From Sporisorium sorghi (taxonomy: Eukaryota > Basidiomycota > Ustilaginomycetes > Ustilaginales > Ustilaginaceae), in contig JALCCG010000069.1 in NCBI GenBank assembly GCA_023212695.1, forward strand, positions 24,420 through 88,419: a stretch of DNA of 64,000 nt, read 5' to 3'. The first letter of the stretch is position 1, and each line of letters opens with the position of its first letter. Both the position numbers and the translations under genes were made by a program. Positions 59,296 to 64,000 of this stretch are shown piece by piece. A model generated the notes under the pieces. The model saw only the letters and a list, made by a program, of their open reading frames with translations, was not told where the DNA came from and searched no databases.

Positions 59296-62064
59296 CTATT
59301 CGTCCTCTCCTTCGCCCTCGTCGTCAAACTTGGCCCTCCTGACTGCCATGGTACAGCTCTCGTACAGCTCCAAATTCAGCGCGGCCAAGAAGCAAGGCAC
59401 GCTCTGCCTGATCCCATTGGGATCCAGCCAGTACTCCTTCAATCCAGCCAGATTGACCAACCCGGGGAACTTGATGGCTTCGCCCATGAGCTTCATCTTG
59501 CCCACGTTGCCGCCCTCGCTCTCGAACACGAGCGAGGTCGAGTTGGTGGATCGGTTGAAGGTCGACGTGAGCTTGACCTTGCCGTTCTCCAAAAACTTGA
59601 CCTTGTAGCCGAAGAGCGACTGGATGGCTTCGCGGAATTCGTTGGCCTTGGCGCTGAAGACCTGCTTGAGGCGCAGCATGGCCTTGTCCTTGGCTGCGAT
59701 TGAGAGATTGAGGGCGGCGAGGTCAGCGCGGAGGTTGTCGACCACGGATTGGGGAACCAGCGCCTGCCCAGCGGCGGTGGCTGCGCCCGAGGCGGCGGCG
59801 GAGGAGGAAGAGACAAGCGTAGAGAGCTCCTCGACGCGTGCCAGGAGACTCTGGTTCTCGGCCTTGAGCGCATCGAGCGTCTTGCGTCGCACATCCAGAT
59901 CGAGCGACACCGGATTCGACGCGAGGACCAAACACCTCTGTCGCTCCTGATCAAACTCTCCCCTGCCCACCCTCAACCATAGCATCTCGTTCTCCTTACC
60001 CAAAGACTCGAGCTCTTTGGTGAGCGACGCGAAGCTGCCTTCCATCTCGGACATTTTGGCCTCCAACGTAGCCTTCTCCCCCTGCAATTGCTCCACCTTG
60101 CCCTTGAGATCGCCTTCGCCCTCTCCGTCAACTTCGCTCTTGCTCTCCTTCTCCGCCAAGCTCTTGGACAGGCTCTCGACCTCCTCGCTCAAGCTCGCAT
60201 TCTCCCCCTTTGCCTTCTCCAGCTCGCCCTCAAGCAGCGTGATCCTCTGCGCGTGCGCAGCAGAGTACGAGGCCGTGTTGTGGTTCTGCTCTTCCTGCTC
60301 GTACGACGAGAGGATCGCCTTGAGGCGTGCAATCTCGTCGTTGAGCCGAGCCTCGGTCTTTTGCGCGCGAGCCAAAGAGGTCTGTAGATCAGTGAGCTCC
60401 AAGGTGGTCTTGCGGTCCTTGGCGTCGACGTCCTTGGCCTCGTCTTCGAGCGTGACGTTGCGCGCGCGCAGTTTCTCCACCGTGGTCTGGAGCGCTTTGC
60501 ATCGCGCTTCGAGCCCGGACACGGTGCCGCGCAGAGTGGAGAGGTAGGTGGGCAGCGTAGAGCGGTCGATCACTTGAGGTGGCGCGATGGAAGGAAGCTG
60601 GCCGTCCGTGTTCGCAGCAGCTGTGAAGGCAGCCTGGACGTCAGCCTCCAGCCCGGTCCGCAGCAGCGAATCCCAGTTGCTTTGCTTGTCCTGCAAGTCG
60701 GCGACTTGGGTCTCGGCAGCAGCGAGCTGATCGCGCAGCGCATCGAGGGTGCGCACTTTGGCCTCGAGCGAACGCTTCTCCTCCTTGAGCAGTTCGACGT
60801 TGCTAGCGTGATGCGAGAGCCTTGTGTTCTCGGCGACGAGGTGGGCGTTCTCAGCTTCGAGCTTGCGCAAGTGTGAGGTCTGCCTTGCCAACTCATCGGC
60901 AATCTTTTGACCCTGCTCTGCACCGCCCAAGCGAGCCTCGTCGAGCTGCTGGATGCGCATGCGTTGTTCATCCTCGAGCGCATTTTGCAAATCTTCGAGC
61001 TCAGCCTTATTGGCGCCCACCTCGTCTTCCAGCGTCTTGGCCTTGATGGTGGCGGCTTGAGCTTCGGCGCGCGACTTGGCCAGATCCGACTCCAATGTTG
61101 TAACTTTGGCACGAAGCTCGGAGAGCTCGGTAGAAGAACTGGTCGAGAGCTCGTCGTTGCGATTCGTGAGCTCAGAGTTGCTGCTGCGTAGACGCACGAT
61201 TTCATCCTCGAGCGATTGACGCTTGGAAGTCCACTCTGCCTCCTTGGAGCGCGAGGACTCTTGCTGCTTGTCCCACTCGTCGAGCAATTCGACGCGTTGA
61301 CGGTTGAATCGATCGAGCTCCTTGCACTTGGCCTCGTAGTCCTGTTCGAGCTTCTTATACTTGCGACCTTCAGCGAGCAGTTGCTGGTCGTAGTGGGTGC
61401 GCAGCACTGCAATCTCGTAAGCGGGCGACTCGGGGCGTGGAGTGCTTGCCGGATGCAAATCGGCTTGGAGCAGTAGCGGCGAGGTGCCGTCCATACTCAA
61501 CTTGCGAAGGTGAGGACGTTTGATGGCATTGTTACTGAAAGACACGCTATCATCGCCGAGACCTGCCGCTGAGACGGTGCGCTTGTGTGCTCCAGCTGCT
61601 GCTGCAGCGCCGCCGATCGAGGTGTCGAGGAGGATCGAGGCGGAAGACATGTCTTCGGCGCCGCCGAGCATATTGGCAGAGGTGTTGGGATCGAGCGGAC
61701 GTGCCGAGAGGGTGCTGATGCGGTTGGCGAGCCCGGAATAGGTTCTGGTTGAGGGTGCAGCGCTGGCGGGTGCTTGACGCAGCAGCAGCGACGAGGGGCC
61801 CGAAGCGGCGCCGCCCATGGGTCCGCCGACGGAACTTCGACCCGCGGCAGAGGAGGGGCGATACGCACCCATCGGTCCACTGGCCGTTCGAGCGCCTGTT
61901 CCGGCAGATGCACCTGCTGTGCCCATTCGTGAGTTGGGCCGTGGGATCGCGGATTCATTACCATTGCCTCGAGAAGCAGCGGCAGCTCCGCCTGGTCTCG
62001 GAATGCCCGAGCGCATCTGAGGAATGCCCGAAGAGCCCGCTGACGAGACTCGTCGGCCGTCCAT
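59296..62064 (-). CDS. MAD1: Spindle assembly checkpoint protein Mad1
   Basis: 922 aa, intronless; start at MDGRRVSSAGSSGIPQMRSG (the frame upstream starts only with TTG). Mad1 anchors Mad2 at unattached kinetochores and produces the anaphase-inhibitory signal. The N-terminal ~200 residues are Ser/Gly/Arg-rich. Residues about 230-790 are almost continuous coiled coil (for example EEKRSLEAKVRTLDALRDQL). The C-terminal domain is diagnostic: KAMLRLKQVFSAKANEFREA contains the RLK motif used for Bub1 binding, then IQSLFGYKVKFLENGKVKLT, and the RWD-like end KEYWLDPNGIRQSVPCFLAA followed by LNLELYESCTMA. The acidic tail is DDEGEGEDE. Divergent from the 62.5-kb gene. Confidence 0.94.
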   Translation of the reverse strand: MDGRRVSSAGSSGIPQMRSGIPRPGGAAAASRGNGNESAIPRPNSRMGTAGASAGTGARTASGPMGAYRPSSAAGRSSVGGPMGGAASGPSSLLLRQAPASAAPSTRTYSGLANRISTLSARPLDPNTSANMLGGAEDMSSASILLDTSIGGAAAAAGAHKRTVSAAGLGDDSVSFSNNAIKRPHLRKLSMDGTSPLLLQADLHPASTPRPESPAYEIAVLRTHYDQQLLAEGRKYKKLEQDYEAKCKELDRFNRQRVELLDEWDKQQESSRSKEAEWTSKRQSLEDEIVRLRSSNSELTNRNDELSTSSSTELSELRAKVTTLESDLAKSRAEAQAATIKAKTLEDEVGANKAELEDLQNALEDEQRMRIQQLDEARLGGAEQGQKIADELARQTSHLRKLEAENAHLVAENTRLSHHASNVELLKEEKRSLEAKVRTLDALRDQLAAAETQVADLQDKQSNWDSLLRTGLEADVQAAFTAAANTDGQLPSIAPPQVIDRSTLPTYLSTLRGTVSGLEARCKALQTTVEKLRARNVTLEDEAKDVDAKDRKTTLELTDLQTSLARAQKTEARLNDEIARLKAILSSYEQEEQNHNTASYSAAHAQRITLLEGELEKAKGENASLSEEVESLSKSLAEKESKSEVDGEGEGDLKGKVEQLQGEKATLEAKMSEMEGSFASLTKELESLGKENEMLWLRVGRGEFDQERQRCLVLASNPVSLDLDVRRKTLDALKAENQSLLARVEELSTLVSSSSAAASGAATAAGQALVPQSVVDNLRADLAALNLSIAAKDKAMLRLKQVFSAKANEFREAIQSLFGYKVKFLENGKVKLTSTFNRSTNSTSLVFESEGGNVGKMKLMGEAIKFPGLVNLAGLKEYWLDPNGIRQSVPCFLAALNLELYESCTMAVRRAKFDDEGEGEDE

Positions 62065-62503
62065 CTTTGGGGAGAGTTTTTGATGCGCTTGTGTGCGTGC
62101 GTCTGTGTACGTGTGTGAATCTTGCTGATGGACCGTGATGGTAGAGCAGAGAGGTGCAACAAAAATGTGGGATTGTGACAGCGACCTCTCGCGTGGTTGG
62201 GAGTGTTGTTCTTTTGTGTTTTGAGCGGGGCTGCGATGTTTTGGCAAAAGGACACAGCTTTCCAAATCGGGGACAGCAACAATCCGATCCTATCGCGATT
62301 TCCTCAGGGTCCAATTTTTTGCAGGCACAGTTCGAGTCTACAGTAAAATTCAGAGCCGCATTTGATCCATCCAAGGCGCATTTGGATTTTGAGGCTCAGT
62401 TCTGAGCTGCTCGCAACTCAGCTTGTCTCCTCCACCATCTCGACCTATCTCTTGACCTCTTCTCCGTCTCGGCCTCCCCCACCAGCCTCATCGGCATCAC
62501 ACA
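62065..62503. promoter_or_regulatory. Divergent promoter MAD1 / mitochondrial RRM-like gene
   Basis: 439 bp between two start codons. No specific element was recognised; a pyrimidine-rich leader precedes the 62504 ATG. Confidence 0.5.
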
Positions 62504-63445
62504 ATGACGCTTCTCAGGGCGCCGCTCTCCTTGCGCTCTGGAGCGTCGGTGTTTTCATTACGTGCAGCACTCCCGCCATCCGCCCATCCACTTGGCTTGG
62601 CTTTGACTGCATCGCCGTCTGCCTTCCCTCCAACGCCGTCCGGCAGCAGACGACACGTCGGTCAAAAAGTCGCCATTCCCGACATCTACGAAAGGGCCGC
62701 GGCCGAAGGGATAAAGCCGAGTCGGTATCGCGCCAATGTGATGAGCGAGAAGGACGTCTTGCTCTCTGGTCTTCCTACCACCGCTACTCCAGCCGACATC
62801 CGCGCTCTTGCCCGCCAGACCAAGACCGCCAACGACATTGGACGCATCGAGTTCATCTATCTCAAATCTTTCGTGCCCAGTGGCAAGGCGCTCGTCTCCT
62901 TCTCCAGCCCTATTCACGCTCGCATGTTTGAAGCAGATGCTCATGGACGCATCGTGGGTGGCAAGTACATCAATGCCAACCTCCGCTCTGTCAAGAAACG
63001 CCGGGAGTATCTCATCAACACCTACGGGAACTGGCCTGCAGACTTTCAGGTGCCTTTCGATCTCATCGAATACGAGACCGGCAAGCTTGTCCTCCTGCGC
63101 GGCATCCCTCAGGATACCTCGGAGGCCCGCTTGGAGGAGCGTCTCGCCAACCGCTACGATCTCAAGCCGCAGGATCGATGGCGTGGCAAACGCTACTCGT
63201 ACGCCGGATACTCGCTCGACACCAAGGGTCATGGTGGCAGTCACGATGCTGTACTCGGCGGTGTCTTGAAGCTGCCCAGGAATTACATGGACACCACCAC
63301 CGCCAATTTCATCGTGCGCTGCCAGACGCAGTCAGAGGCGATGCGTCTAGTCCGCAGATGGCACAACACCTACTTTGCCCCTGCTACCTTCGACATCCAG
63401 GACACGGCTGGACGATACCGTGTCTCTGCTTCGATTCTCTACTGA
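62504..63445 (+). CDS. Mitochondrial RRM-like protein, function unknown
   Basis: 313 aa, intronless; start at MTLLRAPLSLRSGASVFSLR, an arginine-rich presequence ending near SGSRRHVGQ. Two regions resemble RNA-recognition motifs. The first, about residues 85-165, has DVLLSGLPTTATPADIRALA then GKALVSFSSPIHARMFEA. The second, about 190-300, has KLVLLRGIPQDTSEARLEER and NFIVRCQTQSEAMRLVRRWH. The beta-alpha-beta pattern with a small-residue RNP2-like strand (VLLSGLP, LVLLRGIP) is visible, but classic RNP1 aromatics are weak. A role in mitochondrial RNA handling is inferred; I do not recognise an orthologue. Intact stop TGA. Confidence 0.7.
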   Translation: MTLLRAPLSLRSGASVFSLRAALPPSAHPLGLALTASPSAFPPTPSGSRRHVGQKVAIPDIYERAAAEGIKPSRYRANVMSEKDVLLSGLPTTATPADIRALARQTKTANDIGRIEFIYLKSFVPSGKALVSFSSPIHARMFEADAHGRIVGGKYINANLRSVKKRREYLINTYGNWPADFQVPFDLIEYETGKLVLLRGIPQDTSEARLEERLANRYDLKPQDRWRGKRYSYAGYSLDTKGHGGSHDAVLGGVLKLPRNYMDTTTANFIVRCQTQSEAMRLVRRWHNTYFAPATFDIQDTAGRYRVSASILY

Positions 63446-63896
63446 TCAACTTCGGCATCCTCGTCAACGATCCGCACCAGCATCGGCATTATGCTGCATT
63501 AGACCAACATATCAAGGTGAGTCGCCTTCTACAGCCAACACCAGAGCAGCCTCCACAGAGATCCGTCATTTCGCATCCGCCTGGCAAGCTTTCCTTCGTG
63601 ACGAAGCTACGTCAGCTGAGACGTCGAGTTGCGACGTCCTTGATGACCGAAAAGTGCACAACACCCGTAGGCACCACAAAGAGCTGCCTCCACGTCGCTT
63701 GCAATCCTTCGCCGCTTCTGGTGCCGCTGCGTCTGTATTCCACTCATGGGCTGCTCAGATCCGTGCGGAGGAGCAAGCCTCGATGCGGATTGCGTCCAAG
63801 TTTCGCCCCAGATGTCCGCATTGATCCGCAGACCGGTATCCCCCACCTTGCACAGCAGCAGTGGCAGCAGAGATCCGACCAAGGCAACTAGACCAA
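63446..63896. other. Region downstream of the RRM-like gene
   Basis: 451 bp that is either a 3' UTR or part of an unresolved gene (see the candidate ORF). No repeat was seen. Confidence 0.5.
63643..63891 (+). CDS. Possible small ORF or exon near the contig end (uncertain)
   Basis: An ATG opens 82 codons ending TAG. The middle has RLYSTHGLLRSVRRSK, which looks like a mitochondrial presequence, and the end (DVRIDPQTGIPHLAQQQWQQ) is protein-like. A second frame over the same bases, ending at 63824, also has coding-like codon choice, and a GTGAGT donor-like site lies near 63513. The region may be a spliced gene cut by the contig end, or just the 3' UTR of the preceding gene. Confidence 0.22.
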   Translation: MTEKCTTPVGTTKSCLHVACNPSPLLVPLRLYSTHGLLRSVRRSKPRCGLRPSFAPDVRIDPQTGIPHLAQQQWQQRSDQGN

Positions 63897-63897
63897 G

Positions 63898-63942
<45 letters not shown>

Positions 63943-64000
63943 CCCCCCCCCACCACCCCCCCCCACAGCGGGGGCCCCGGGAGCGCGCCCCGCGCGCGGG
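63897..64000. other. Poly-C / GC-only run at the window end, probable sequencing artefact
   Basis: From about 63898 the sequence is almost pure C for about 60 bases, then switches to a G/C-only string. This is unlike the rest of the window and unlike TTAGGG telomeres. The reverse complement of two-colour dark-cycle poly-G would look like this. Confidence 0.75.

Noticed and set aside
59296..62265. Longer Mad1 starting upstream of 62064
   Set aside because: The extension starts with TTG and contains leader-like sequence; MDGRRVSSAG is the first ATG.
63607..63966. Minus-strand frame beginning with poly-glycine
   Set aside because: Created by the terminal poly-C run, which is probably an artefact.
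63897..64000. Telomere
   Set aside because: No TTAGGG/CCCTAA repeats; homopolymer C instead.

Overview
The window looks like nuclear DNA from a basidiomycete, most likely a smut fungus (Ustilaginales, near Ustilago, Sporisorium or Pseudozyma). Supporting signs are the GC-rich coding strands, compact genes with few short GTRAGT...YAG introns, long serine-rich disordered regions, an Ndr kinase matching smut Ukc1, and long antisense open frames of the kind GC-rich coding produces. Twenty-three protein genes are supported. There is no CRISPR array, prophage or operon, and I recognise no tRNA or rRNA.

Layout. 1-6.9 kb: a 5'-truncated gamma-tubulin complex gene, a small orphan, and mitochondrial enoyl-CoA hydratase divergent from the Fe-S scaffold NFU1. 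6.9-16.7 kb: a fumarate reductase-cytochrome b5 fusion, an MFS exporter, an ADCK1/Mcp2-type ABC1 kinase and a LigB/DODA extradiol dioxygenase with four introns. 17.2-20.0 kb: a many-exon orphan with two cysteine-rich modules. 20-22 kb: gene-free and partly AT-rich. 22.1-37.1 kb: transketolase, a DUF726 (Mil1/TMCO4) protein, SRP14, Vms1, TTC1 and an inositol polyphosphate kinase. 37.8-48 kb: a giant Spo71-type PH protein, mitochondrial S12 and an exomer ChAP subunit. 48.0-50.3 kb: a gene-free stretch holding a 513-bp MITE-like element with 103-bp terminal inverted repeats. 50.3-63.4 kb: a secreted, probably GPI-anchored GMC oxidoreductase, Ndr kinase ukc1, a BTB protein with an interrupted T1-type fold, Mad1, and a mitochondrial RRM-like protein. 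The last ~100 bases are a poly-C/GC run that looks like a contig-end artefact.

The genes do not form one pathway. They are mostly housekeeping genes in convergent and divergent pairs. Loose themes are mitochondrial function (ECHS1, NFU1, ADCK1-like, MRPS12, the 62.5 kb gene), polarity and secretion (ChAP, Ukc1, SRP14, Spo71-like) and microtubule/spindle control (GCP, Mad1).

The items most worth follow-up are the MITE-like element, the two-module cysteine-rich orphan with its 8-nt micro-exon and unresolved frame, the BTB protein with a ~150-residue insert, and the GPI-type GMC enzyme. I found no clear, wholly new multi-gene system.
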